Below, piece after piece: positions 26,225 through 33,724 of a DNA stretch of 64,000 nt. Numbering within the stretch: the first letter of the stretch is position 1; each line of letters opens with the position of its first letter. A program made the translations under genes and the position numbers. The stretch covers positions 2,914,001 through 2,978,000 of the forward strand of contig NZ_CP066779.1 of assembly GCF_016598535.1 (NCBI RefSeq), in the 5' to 3' direction. The notes under the pieces are model-generated. The model made no database searches. It saw only the letters and a program-made list of their open reading frames with translations, and was not told the DNA's origin. This stretch comes from Rhodococcus sp. P-2. GTDB taxonomy: Bacteria > Actinomycetota > Actinomycetes > Mycobacteriales > Mycobacteriaceae.

Positions 26225-27166
26225 GTGAATGACACGCCGCCGCCGTCGATCGGGCAGATGCTGGAGTGGGATACTTCGGCCCTCCCGCTTCTTCCTGTGC
26301 TGGGAGTTGTTCTTGCACTCTGGTATTGGATCGGGGCTCAGCGAGTTCGCGCGAGTGGGCGACCATGGCCGTGGCATCGGACAGCGTGTTTCCTGGGTGG
26401 ATGCCTGCTGCTGATCGCGGTAACCGGACTGAAGGTCGAGAGCTACGGCTACGAACTCTTCAGCGTCTGGATGTTCCAACACCTGACGCTCTCGATGGCG
26501 ATCCCGCCGCTCTGGGTACTGGGCTCGCCGGGACTGCTGCTACTGCGTTCGACGCCGCACCGAGGGATAGGGAGAGGCGTTCTTGCGCTTGCCCTCTCGG
26601 CATTGCGTAGCCCGCCGGCGCGGTGGATGCTGCACCCCGGGTTCACGATCCCGGTATTTCTGTTCAGTTACTACGGGATCTACCTGTCGCCGATCTTCGA
26701 CACCGTCTCGGCGTTACCGGCCGGACACGTCTCGCTCGAGATCTTCTTTCTCGCCAGCGGTCTGCTCTTCATCATGCCGGTGCTCGCCACCGGCCCACTG
26801 CCGGTGCGACAGAGCTACCTCGGCCGGTGTTTCGACCTGTTCGTGGAGATGCCGCTGCACGTGTTCATCGGCGTCGTACTCATGATGGCGACAAAGCCGC
26901 TGCTGACCACGTTCGTGGATCCGCCTCCGGAGTGGGGCGTGGACGTGATGCAGGACCAGCAGTTGGCCGGAGCCCTCGCGTGGTCGTACGGTGAGCCCGT
27001 CGCGCTGGTGGTGGTCGTGATCTTCGCGATGCGCTGGAACCGCGACGACAAACGGATGAATGCCGCCTTGGACCGTCGCGCCGAGATCGACGGCGACAGT
27101 GATCTGGAGGCGTACAACAATTTCCTCAGATCACTGAGCGCCGTCGAGCGGCCAGAGACTCGGTAG
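26225..27166 (+). CDS. cytochrome c oxidase assembly protein, CtaG (Caa3_CtaG) family
   Basis: 313 residues with about eight membrane helices of the DUF1404/Caa3_CtaG type. Conserved positions include MFQHLTLSMAIPPLW, FLFSYYGIYLSPIFD and a late EMPLHVFIGVVLM with histidines that may bind copper. Members help insert copper into terminal oxidase. The GTG at 26225 overlaps the stop of a tiny upstream frame (TGA 26226-26228), and the nearest GGAGGG is 18 bases away. Initiation may therefore depend on reinitiation. Expression is probably set by the dyad at 26146. It converges on ferritin 2 with an 11-bp gap. Confidence 0.86.
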   Translation: MNDTPPPSIGQMLEWDTSALPLLPVLGVVLALWYWIGAQRVRASGRPWPWHRTACFLGGCLLLIAVTGLKVESYGYELFSVWMFQHLTLSMAIPPLWVLGSPGLLLLRSTPHRGIGRGVLALALSALRSPPARWMLHPGFTIPVFLFSYYGIYLSPIFDTVSALPAGHVSLEIFFLASGLLFIMPVLATGPLPVRQSYLGRCFDLFVEMPLHVFIGVVLMMATKPLLTTFVDPPPEWGVDVMQDQQLAGALAWSYGEPVALVVVVIFAMRWNRDDKRMNAALDRRAEIDGDSDLEAYNNFLRSLSAVERPETR

Positions 27167-27177
27167 CCCGGTGGTCC

Positions 27178-27726
27178 TCAGACGCCGACGCCACCGGCGG
27201 GCGTCGGCGCCATTGCGTCGGCAGCGGCCGGGGTGTTCATCTCGCGTGCGACAAACGTTTCGAGGTGGAAGAGGTTGTCGCCGGCGCGGTCGACGATGGT
27301 GAGAAGTGTTGTCATGCTTGCAACTTCCTCGACCTGCTCCTTGAGGAACCACTGCATGAACTGCTCACCCAGGTAGTCGCCGGTATCGCGCGCGGTGCGC
27401 GCCAACTGCGTGATCTGCTCGGTGACCGTCTTCTCCTGCTCGAGCGCCAGTTCGACCGGGGCCCGGACACTGTCGAACTTCGTCACGACGTCGTCGATGC
27501 CGGGCACGTCCACGTCGAGGTCGTTGTCGAGCAGGTACTGGATCATCATCATCGCGTGACCGCGCTCCTCGGTGGCCTGGCTGTAGAAGCGCGCGGCCAT
27601 CTGCGGAAGATCGTGAGCATCGAAGTACACCGCTACCGCGATGTACTGCTGTGATGCAGTGAACTCGTTACGGATCTGCTGACGCAGCAGAGTGGTGAAT
27701 TCGCTCGAGTTCTTCGCCTGTGTCAT
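27178..27726 (-). CDS. ferritin, second paralogue
   Basis: 182 residues with the same four-helix pattern as the ferritin at 21692-22216: RNEFTASQQYIAVAVYFD, QATEERGHAMMM, and a long block around GDYLGEQFMQWFLKEQVEEV that is identical in both. The C-terminal tail is Ala/Pro/Gly-rich. Ferroxidase residues look intact. Two ferritins 5 kb apart, both on the minus strand and flanking the CDF-BlaI-CtaG cassette, suggest a local duplication. The ATG is at 27726. No IdeR-type box was found in the short 37-bp upstream gap. Confidence 0.93.
   Translation of the reverse strand: MTQAKNSSEFTTLLRQQIRNEFTASQQYIAVAVYFDAHDLPQMAARFYSQATEERGHAMMMIQYLLDNDLDVDVPGIDDVVTKFDSVRAPVELALEQEKTVTEQITQLARTARDTGDYLGEQFMQWFLKEQVEEVASMTTLLTIVDRAGDNLFHLETFVAREMNTPAAADAMAPTPAGGVGV
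27183..27209. terminator. terminator hairpin between ctaG-like and ferritin 2
   Basis: A perfect 10-bp stem (CGCCGACGCC / GGCGTCGGCG) with a 7-base loop lies in the last codons of ferritin 2, just past the CtaG stop. It could end transcription from both sides. Confidence 0.5.
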
Positions 27727-27763
27727 CCCAACAGGTTACTGGGTCGTCGCCGCTGAGCGGGAG

Positions 27764-28234
27764 CTACTTCTTGTCGAGCTGATCGATGATGAAGCCGAGA
27801 GTTTCCGGTCGGTACCCGTAGACGAACGAGTCCGTTTCGCCGACGTACCAGTCGCCGCACTGGAACGAGCTGCTCTTCTCGACCCCCGCCGGCCACCACT
27901 GTGCGGACAGCGACGCCGGACGAGCTTCGACAGCAGGTAGTGCTGTGCAGACGTTGTGATCTATCTCTGCGATGTTCGCAGTCATGCGCAGGATACGTTC
28001 GTTGCCGGTGGTGCGGATGACCTCGTCGATACCCATCGCGCCGGCGGGAACCCAACTCGGCAGTGTGTCGATTCCGTTGGATGTCCGTGCAAAAGAGAAG
28101 GTTTCGGTCTTCTTGTACGCCTTGGAATCGTCGAACTTGTCGAAGGTTCCGGAGCAGGACGTTGCCAGTAGTGCCGCTCCGGCCGAGGCGGCGATGACGG
28201 CGACAGTGCGGAATCGGCGGTGCGCTTTATTCAT
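27764..28234 (-). CDS. putative lipoprotein, hypothetical
   Basis: 156 residues. A signal sequence with a lipobox (LLATSC, cysteine at residue 27) marks a lipid-anchored exported protein. The mature part holds two more cysteines (HNVCTALP and FQCGDWY) that may form a disulfide. The WYVGETDSFVYGYRPETLGF segment near the end is probably the conserved core. I do not recognise the family. The ATG at 28234 is the natural start. It lies between ferritin 2 (37 bp) and the LCP gene (99 bp) on the same strand. Confidence 0.78.
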   Translation of the reverse strand: MNKAHRRFRTVAVIAASAGAALLATSCSGTFDKFDDSKAYKKTETFSFARTSNGIDTLPSWVPAGAMGIDEVIRTTGNERILRMTANIAEIDHNVCTALPAVEARPASLSAQWWPAGVEKSSSFQCGDWYVGETDSFVYGYRPETLGFIIDQLDKK

Positions 28235-28333
28235 ACCTTCACGGTATTTTTCGGCCGCCGCTTTCGCGTCCTGCCGGAAAGCGATTTGTTCGCTCGGCCC
28301 GTCCTCCCGGGGTACTACCGAGACTTAGGGCGA

Positions 28334-29698
28334 TCACCCGGTGGTGATCAGATCCTGCGGAATCTGCTGATCGTCGGCCAGGGCGTCGAAGAACTGCGAA
28401 GCGCGCGCCTTGTCCCACAACAACACGTTGCCCGACCCGTCCACGTCCTCGAAACCGGCGACCGGAACCGTCGTGGTGGTCATCCCGCCGCGAAGCGCCC
28501 AGGCGAGTGAGGCCAGATTCCAGATGTGATCGCCCTCGTCGACCTGCAGGGACTTGGCGGTATCGGAGACGAGCGGCCACAACCGGAACGGATTGAGGAA
28601 TGTACTCGGACTTGTCGCCTTCGACAGCAACGCCGACATGAACTGGCGCTGGTTGTTCATGCGGTCGAGGTCGGCGAGTGCCGTCGCGCGAGTTCGCACG
28701 AACCCGAGTGCGTCCGAACCCTTCAGGTCCTGGCATCCGGCGGGGAGGTTGATCCCGGCCAGCGGATCGTCGATCGGCTGTGCGAGGCACACGTTGACGC
28801 CACCGACGGCGTCGACGATGCCGGCGAACCCGCTGAATCCGATCTCGGCGTAGTGGTCGATGCGAAGTCCCGTTGCTTCCTCGACGGTCTGCACCAACAA
28901 GGGGGCACCACCGAAAGCGAAGGCGGCGTTGATCTTGTCGGAGCCGTAGCCGGGAATCGGAACGTACGAGTCGCGGGGGATGCTGACCATGGTCGTCTTC
29001 CCACTCTTGGGGACGTGGACCAGGATGATCGTGTCAGTGCGCTTGGGGCCGGTGTCACCGCCCGTCGCGAGAGCTTGCTCCTGCTCGGGGGTGAGCCCCT
29101 CCCGACTGTCGGAGCCGACGATCAACCAGTTCGTGCCCGGAGTATCGGCGACGCGTCCCGCGTAGTCGGGCAGCGCGTCGATTCGATTGAGCGAACTGTC
29201 GACGTAATAGACCGCACCGGCCAGTGCGAGCAGCAAGACCAACAGCGTGATGCCGATACGTTTACCCCAGTTACGACGCTTACGCGGGCGTCGCTGCTTC
29301 GGGGGTTCAGACGGGCGCGGCGGGGCATTCGGCGGGGTTCGGCGCGGCGGCGCGGGTGCGTACTTGGCCTGGCGCTGCGGATCCCGACGGCGGGGGTCGT
29401 CCTGGAACGGCTGCGGGCGTTGGGTCGGTGCCCAGTCCTCACGCCTGGGTTGCTGCGGCGCTTGTGGTGGGACCTGTGACCAGGCCTGATTGGCCGGATT
29501 CTGCTGCGGTGGACGTCCGTCGCGGCGAATGACCGTCGGCCCTTCCGGCGGCATCGGTGGACGTCGCTGCGGGGGTGGGCCCTGGCGGGGTGGATTCTGG
29601 CGGGGCGGGTTCTGCCTCGGCGGCATCGGTCCACGCGGAGGTGGCCCTGGCGGCTGGCGCCGCGGAGGGCGCTGAGGATATTCGGAGTCGCCGGTCAC
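28334..29698 (-). CDS. LytR-CpsA-Psr (LCP) family ligase
   Basis: 454 residues. A cytoplasmic tail of about 145 residues is very rich in Pro, Arg and Gln. A membrane helix follows at 147-166, then the LCP domain with DTIILVHVPKSGKTTMVSIP, RDSYVPIPGYG, DKINAAFAFGG and the arginine-rich FVRTRATALADLDRMNNQRQF. LCP enzymes attach arabinogalactan or similar polymers to peptidoglycan. The start is GTG at 29698. The 16-bp gap to the CPBP gene suggests cotranscription. The LytR C-terminal domain seen in some homologues is absent. The long tail may be disordered or phosphorylated. Confidence 0.92.
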   Translation of the reverse strand: MTGDSEYPQRPPRRQPPGPPPRGPMPPRQNPPRQNPPRQGPPPQRRPPMPPEGPTVIRRDGRPPQQNPANQAWSQVPPQAPQQPRREDWAPTQRPQPFQDDPRRRDPQRQAKYAPAPPRRTPPNAPPRPSEPPKQRRPRKRRNWGKRIGITLLVLLLALAGAVYYVDSSLNRIDALPDYAGRVADTPGTNWLIVGSDSREGLTPEQEQALATGGDTGPKRTDTIILVHVPKSGKTTMVSIPRDSYVPIPGYGSDKINAAFAFGGAPLLVQTVEEATGLRIDHYAEIGFSGFAGIVDAVGGVNVCLAQPIDDPLAGINLPAGCQDLKGSDALGFVRTRATALADLDRMNNQRQFMSALLSKATSPSTFLNPFRLWPLVSDTAKSLQVDEGDHIWNLASLAWALRGGMTTTTVPVAGFEDVDGSGNVLLWDKARASQFFDALADDQQIPQDLITTG

Positions 29699-29714
29699 CA
29701 GTTCACGGTACCGG

Positions 29715-30536
29715 TCACGGCAGCCAGGAGACGTGATCGCGCAGGAGGGCGTAACCGATGAACGCCACCATGTCGATGAGCGCGTGGGCGATGATCAGCG
29801 GCCACAGCTTGCCGGTGCGCTGCCAGTATCGACCGAACACGAGCCCCATGATCACGTTTCCGACACCGCCACCGAAGCCCTGATAGAGGTGATAACTGCC
29901 CCGCAGAAGTGACGACGCGAGCAGTGACTTGTTCTCGCTCCAGCCGAGTGTCCGGAGGCGAGTGATCAGGTAGGCGACAACCAGTACCTCTTCGGCGCCG
30001 GAGTTCGCGATCGCGGACAGTACGAGGATCGGAACCCGCCACCAGTGGTCGTCGAGCGCGCTGGCCTGGACGGTGAGATTGACGCTGAGCGCCTGAGCGA
30101 CGAGGTAGAACAGCAGACCGGGGAGACCGATCACGGCAGCCAAGCCGAATCCCGGAGCTATGTCGCGCCCGAATCGAGGTTTGGGAGTCAAGCCCGCGGC
30201 ACGTGGACCGATCCCCGAGCGCCACAGTAGATAGAGTCCCAGCGCTGCCCACGCGAGAAGCTTTGCGACGCCCAGTAATTGGCGCGCCAGGTCGATCCAG
30301 TCGATGGCGGCCCGCGACGGGTTGAGCGCAACAGTCTGATCCGAGAGCGCAACCGGCGTCGCCAAGGATTCGGCGAGCGAGAGGATTCCGGACAATCCGC
30401 TGAGCCCGAAGGTGACCAGCAGAACGATGGTGATCTCGATCCGAATTCCGCGTCTGGCGGCGGGATCGAGTTCCGGGCCGGTTCGAACGGGAGACGGCGG
30501 CCGTAACCAGGTGCGGACGGTTTCGCGGGCATTCAC
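29715..30536 (-). CDS. CPBP family intramembrane glutamic endopeptidase
   Basis: 273 residues with about seven helices. The ABI/CPBP motifs are present: AEEVLVVAYLITR with E182, E183 and R193, then LLRGSYHLYQGFGG with the histidine, and HALIDMVAF near the end. The family contains Rce1-like membrane proteases, but most bacterial members have no assigned substrate. The ATG is at 30536. It sits between the DUF2470 gene (10 bp) and the LCP gene (16 bp), so the three may form one minus-strand operon that would start at the IdeR-type box. Confidence 0.88.
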   Translation of the reverse strand: MNARETVRTWLRPPSPVRTGPELDPAARRGIRIEITIVLLVTFGLSGLSGILSLAESLATPVALSDQTVALNPSRAAIDWIDLARQLLGVAKLLAWAALGLYLLWRSGIGPRAAGLTPKPRFGRDIAPGFGLAAVIGLPGLLFYLVAQALSVNLTVQASALDDHWWRVPILVLSAIANSGAEEVLVVAYLITRLRTLGWSENKSLLASSLLRGSYHLYQGFGGGVGNVIMGLVFGRYWQRTGKLWPLIIAHALIDMVAFIGYALLRDHVSWLP

Positions 30537-30546
30537 CCGCGCAACG

Positions 30547-31326
30547 CTAGCCGTTTGCAGCGCCTCCCGATCGGAGGCCGTTGAGGAAAGGGCACCCGAC
30601 CAGCATGCGGATGGCGCGGCTCAGCGCGGGAGCGTCGTCGACGGGGTTGGCGAACGGCATCCACACGTCGCGGTCACCGGTGTGATCCTCGACCCGCAGG
30701 CGCAGTCCGTAGCGGTCGATGCCGAGTGGGCGAACGCGTCCGGTGCGCATGTACGGGGGAAGTTTGCGCACGAGCAGGTCCACGAGATCGCGGTGGTCTT
30801 CGTCGAGATGCTGCAGCCACGCCGTCTCCATTTCCCAGAAGGGATCGGGGCTGGCGTTCAGCAGTTCGTCCACGGCGACAGGTTCTGCCCCCGTCGAGTC
30901 GGCGACGACGGCCGAGGCCAGGCTCAGGCGAAGGAGAACCGAGGTGTGGCCGATGTCGAGGAGACCCGGGTGGGGGTGCTCGGATGCGACGTCGTCGGCG
31001 AGGACACGCGCCTCGTAGTCGGGCACGGCGTGCAACGAGCCGCGAAGCCACACGAGGGAGCGCACGGGCTCACGCAGTCGCAGTGGTGCGTGATCGGTGA
31101 TCTCGAGGACGGCAGGCAAGCCGCCGCCACCCGAGTTCCAGGCCAGGGCCGCAGCTGCGGAGGCATGTGGGACTGCAACGACGACGTCACCGTTCGAACG
31201 CAGGTGATGCACCGACGTGGCGGTGGGATCACTGCCTTCGATGGCGAGAACTGCGTCCTGTGCGCGCACACAGGCGCTGCGGACGCGTTCAGCGGTGGAC
31301 GGGCCGGTGCTGGTCTTCGTTGCCAT
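30547..31326 (-). CDS. DUF2470 domain protein, Rv3839-like
   Basis: 259 residues. The C-terminal third, from about 165, matches DUF2470 (HLDEDHRDLVDLLVRKL, then IDRYGLRLRVEDHTGDRDVWMPF). This domain is found at the end of HugZ-type haem-degrading proteins and alone in actinobacteria. Length and position next to pheA match M. tuberculosis Rv3839, an iron-repressed IdeR target. A strong IdeR-like box lies 43 bp upstream. A role in haem or iron use is plausible but unproven. The ATG at 31326 is the first good start. Confidence 0.85.
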   Translation of the reverse strand: MATKTSTGPSTAERVRSACVRAQDAVLAIEGSDPTATSVHHLRSNGDVVVAVPHASAAAALAWNSGGGGLPAVLEITDHAPLRLREPVRSLVWLRGSLHAVPDYEARVLADDVASEHPHPGLLDIGHTSVLLRLSLASAVVADSTGAEPVAVDELLNASPDPFWEMETAWLQHLDEDHRDLVDLLVRKLPPYMRTGRVRPLGIDRYGLRLRVEDHTGDRDVWMPFANPVDDAPALSRAIRMLVGCPFLNGLRSGGAANG

Positions 31327-31368
31327 GCTGCCCCCTTGGCGGGTGTTCTCTCGAACTCCATCGGATGA

Positions 31369-31387
31369 TGAGGTAACCCTAACCTAA
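31369..31387. promoter_or_regulatory. IdeR/DtxR iron box
   Basis: TGAGGTAACCCTAACCTAA matches the IdeR consensus TTAGGTTAGSCTAACCTAA at 16 of 19 positions, and the right half is perfect. It lies 43 bp upstream of the DUF2470 gene and 79 bp upstream of the divergent plus-strand gene. IdeR with Fe2+ normally represses genes with this site. Confidence 0.8.
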
Positions 31388-31465
31388 GGTGCTTCGGTGT
31401 GAATCGCAAGACTTTTGCGCAACTCGCGTGGAATCCGTCGACTTCGCCGGGGTTACGGTCTATCT

Positions 31466-32104
31466 GTGGCCATTCCTCTCTCACTCGGGCTGCCCGCCCC
31501 GAGAAACTCGCGCGGACTCCTCGAAGCACTCTTTCTCCCGGTCGTGCCGGCGTCCGCCCTGATCGGTGCCGAAGCGGCCGGCCGGGTTGTCGTCCGCCTC
31601 GATATCGATCCGGAAGAACTGCGCGCGGACACGGATGCGTCGTACGAGGCCGTCCGTTTCGACGTCGACGTCACCACCGACCAGATCGACGACGCGATCG
31701 CGCTACGTCTGCCCGCTCCGCTCGCGGTGTACGTCGACGGCGGCGAAGAGGATCTGACGCCGGCCGAAGCGGCGCTGCGCCTGTGTGAAGGTGGGCGGAT
31801 CCCCGGACTCGCCGCCGGTCGTACGCCCACCGAAGTGGCTGATTTCCTCGCGGTACTCGCGCACGAGTCCGTCGGTTTCGTAGCCCGCGCGGCTGACGGC
31901 GACGAGGTGATCGCTCTGCTGTGTGGCACCGTCGCTGCACTGCGCGGCGACGACGTGCGCGCTGCGATGGTCGATCCGAAGCCGGAAAAACTTGCCGCCC
32001 TGATCCCCGAAGCCGCGTCGGCCATGCGCGAGGTGCTGCTCACGATCGAGGTCGCGGATCTGCCGGCGGTGGAAACGGCCTTGCGTGCCGCGGGTTTGCA
32101 GTGA
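31466..32104 (+). CDS. conserved hypothetical protein
   Basis: 212 residues, soluble and acidic, with no signal or membrane segment. It opens with AIPLSLGLPAPRNSRGLLE and alternates short strands and helices (RVVVRLDIDPEELRAD, then LAVYVDGGEEDLTPAEAAL). I do not recognise a family. The GTG at 31466 gives the compact start; a start at 31415 would add a basic stretch. It lies 31 bp before pheA and may share its message. Base and codon use match its neighbours. Confidence 0.7.
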   Translation: MAIPLSLGLPAPRNSRGLLEALFLPVVPASALIGAEAAGRVVVRLDIDPEELRADTDASYEAVRFDVDVTTDQIDDAIALRLPAPLAVYVDGGEEDLTPAEAALRLCEGGRIPGLAAGRTPTEVADFLAVLAHESVGFVARAADGDEVIALLCGTVAALRGDDVRAAMVDPKPEKLAALIPEAASAMREVLLTIEVADLPAVETALRAAGLQ

Positions 32105-32135
32105 CCGGCGTGGGTCGGTGCGTAATCTTTTAGGC

Positions 32136-33050
32136 GTGCCAAGAATCGCGTATTTCGGTCCGTCGGGAACGTTCACGGAGATAGCTCTCGCCCAGTTGGA
32201 GGCTGAGGGCGCGTTCGGCGAAACCGTCGAGCGAGTACCGGCAGGCAGTCCGCCGGCGACTCTCGACATGGTTCGGGACGGCTCCGTGGACGGGGCCGTG
32301 GTTCCCTTCGAGAACTCGGTGGAAGGCGGCGTCGCTCCGACGCTCGATTCACTGGCTCTCGGTTCGCCCCTGCAGATCGTTGCCGAAACCGACCTGGACG
32401 TGAGCTTCTCGATTCTGGTTCGGGCCGGGACCACCGCCGATCAGGTCCGCACGATCGGGGCCTATCCGCACGCGGGTGCGCAGGTCCGCGGCTGGATTTC
32501 CGAGAACCTGCCCCAGGCCGAGGTGGTGTTGGCCTCGTCCAACGCCGGTGCAGCGCTGGATGTGCAGGCCGGAACCGTCGACGCCGGTGTGTCCACGGCA
32601 TTGGCAGGTCAGATGCTCGGACTCGACAGCCTGGCGGACAACGTCGCAGACGTGGGCGGCGCCCGCACACGTTTCGTGCTGGTCACCAAGCCGGCCCCGG
32701 TTCCGGCACGGACCGGTGCCGATCGCACCGCGTTGGTGCTTCACCTGGACAACGCTCCCGGCTCCCTGGTGCGCGCACTCTCCGAATTCGCCGCTCGCGG
32801 TATCGATCTGACTCGGATCGAATCACGTCCGATGCGAACGGAATTGGGCACCTACCGGTTCTTCGTGGACTGCGTCGGGCACGTCGAGGACTCGCTGGTG
32901 GCCGAGGCGATGCGCGCGCTGCATCGTAAATCCGGAGTCCGCTTCCTGGGGTCGTGGGCGACAGCGAATTCGACCGGGCCACAACCTCCTTCGGACGAAG
33001 AAGCGATTCGGTGGATCGACGAACTCAAGCGTGGAGGGGGAGAACGATGA
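32136..33050 (+). CDS. pheA: prephenate dehydratase
   Basis: 304 residues, the monofunctional actinobacterial type. The catalytic domain begins RIAYFGPSGTFTEIAL and contains VVPFENSVEGGV and the substrate motif GARTRFVLV. An ACT domain follows from about residue 205 (DNAPGSLVRALSEFAARGIDL, then ESRPMRTELGTYRFFVD) and should bind phenylalanine for feedback inhibition. It turns prephenate into phenylpyruvate. The start is GTG at 32136. The stop overlaps the ATG of the mutase gene (ATGA). The pheA-mutase pair is conserved in mycobacteria (Rv3838c-Rv3837c). Confidence 0.97.
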   Translation: MPRIAYFGPSGTFTEIALAQLEAEGAFGETVERVPAGSPPATLDMVRDGSVDGAVVPFENSVEGGVAPTLDSLALGSPLQIVAETDLDVSFSILVRAGTTADQVRTIGAYPHAGAQVRGWISENLPQAEVVLASSNAGAALDVQAGTVDAGVSTALAGQMLGLDSLADNVADVGGARTRFVLVTKPAPVPARTGADRTALVLHLDNAPGSLVRALSEFAARGIDLTRIESRPMRTELGTYRFFVDCVGHVEDSLVAEAMRALHRKSGVRFLGSWATANSTGPQPPSDEEAIRWIDELKRGGGER

Positions 33051-33715
33051 CCGGAAGGCTCATCCTCGTTCGGCACGGTCAGACGGAGGCGAATGTCGCC
33101 AAACGCCTCGACACCGCCCTACCCGGAGCAAAGCTCACGCCGGAAGGGTTGGCGCAGGCCGAGACGTTGGGCATCGGCCTTGCTTCGGCGCCGCCGCTGG
33201 CACTCGTATCGTCCTTGGCATTGCGCGCCCGGGAGACAGCAGGTTTCGTGGAGCAAGCCGCCGGCGTATCCCTGGACGTGCGGGACGGATTGCACGAGGT
33301 CCAGGCCGGTGACCTCGAGGATCGCACCGACGAGGCCGCGCACCGATTGTTCATGGAGACGTTCCATCACTGGCACACCGGCAACCTCGGCGCCCGCATT
33401 CCCGGCGGTGAAACGGGATACGACGTCCTGGAACGGTACGTCCCCGTCGTCAATGCGTTGCGCGAAGAATTTCTCGAAGGCTCACGCGACGGCGGCGACA
33501 TCGTCGTGGTGAGTCATGGTGCCGCGATCCGTCTTGTCGCCGCCCAACTTGCCGGTGTCCCCGGTCTGTTCGCCGCCAACAACCACTTGGCCAACACCGA
33601 GACCGTCGAACTGTTGCCTTCGGTCGACGGCGGTTGGGAGTGCCTGCGTTGGGGAACCGTCAACCCGCCGTTCGAGCACCGGCTCATCCCCGGTGCCGAC
33701 GACGTGATGGGCTGA
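33047..33715 (+). CDS. histidine phosphatase family protein (phosphoglycerate mutase-like)
   Basis: 222 residues of the branch-1 histidine phosphatase fold. The phospho-accepting histidine H10 is in LILVRHGQTEAN, the proton donor is in the RDGLHEVQAGDLE segment, and the second histidine is in VVVSHGAAIRL. It is close to M. tuberculosis Rv3837c, annotated Gpm2. Many such proteins are broad phosphatases, not glycolytic mutases, so the metabolic role is open. It is coupled to pheA by a 4-bp overlap with GGAGGGGGA upstream, and it converges on the acyltransferase with a 9-bp gap. Confidence 0.92.
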   Translation: MTGRLILVRHGQTEANVAKRLDTALPGAKLTPEGLAQAETLGIGLASAPPLALVSSLALRARETAGFVEQAAGVSLDVRDGLHEVQAGDLEDRTDEAAHRLFMETFHHWHTGNLGARIPGGETGYDVLERYVPVVNALREEFLEGSRDGGDIVVVSHGAAIRLVAAQLAGVPGLFAANNHLANTETVELLPSVDGGWECLRWGTVNPPFEHRLIPGADDVMG

Positions 33716-33724
33716 CGGCCGGCT

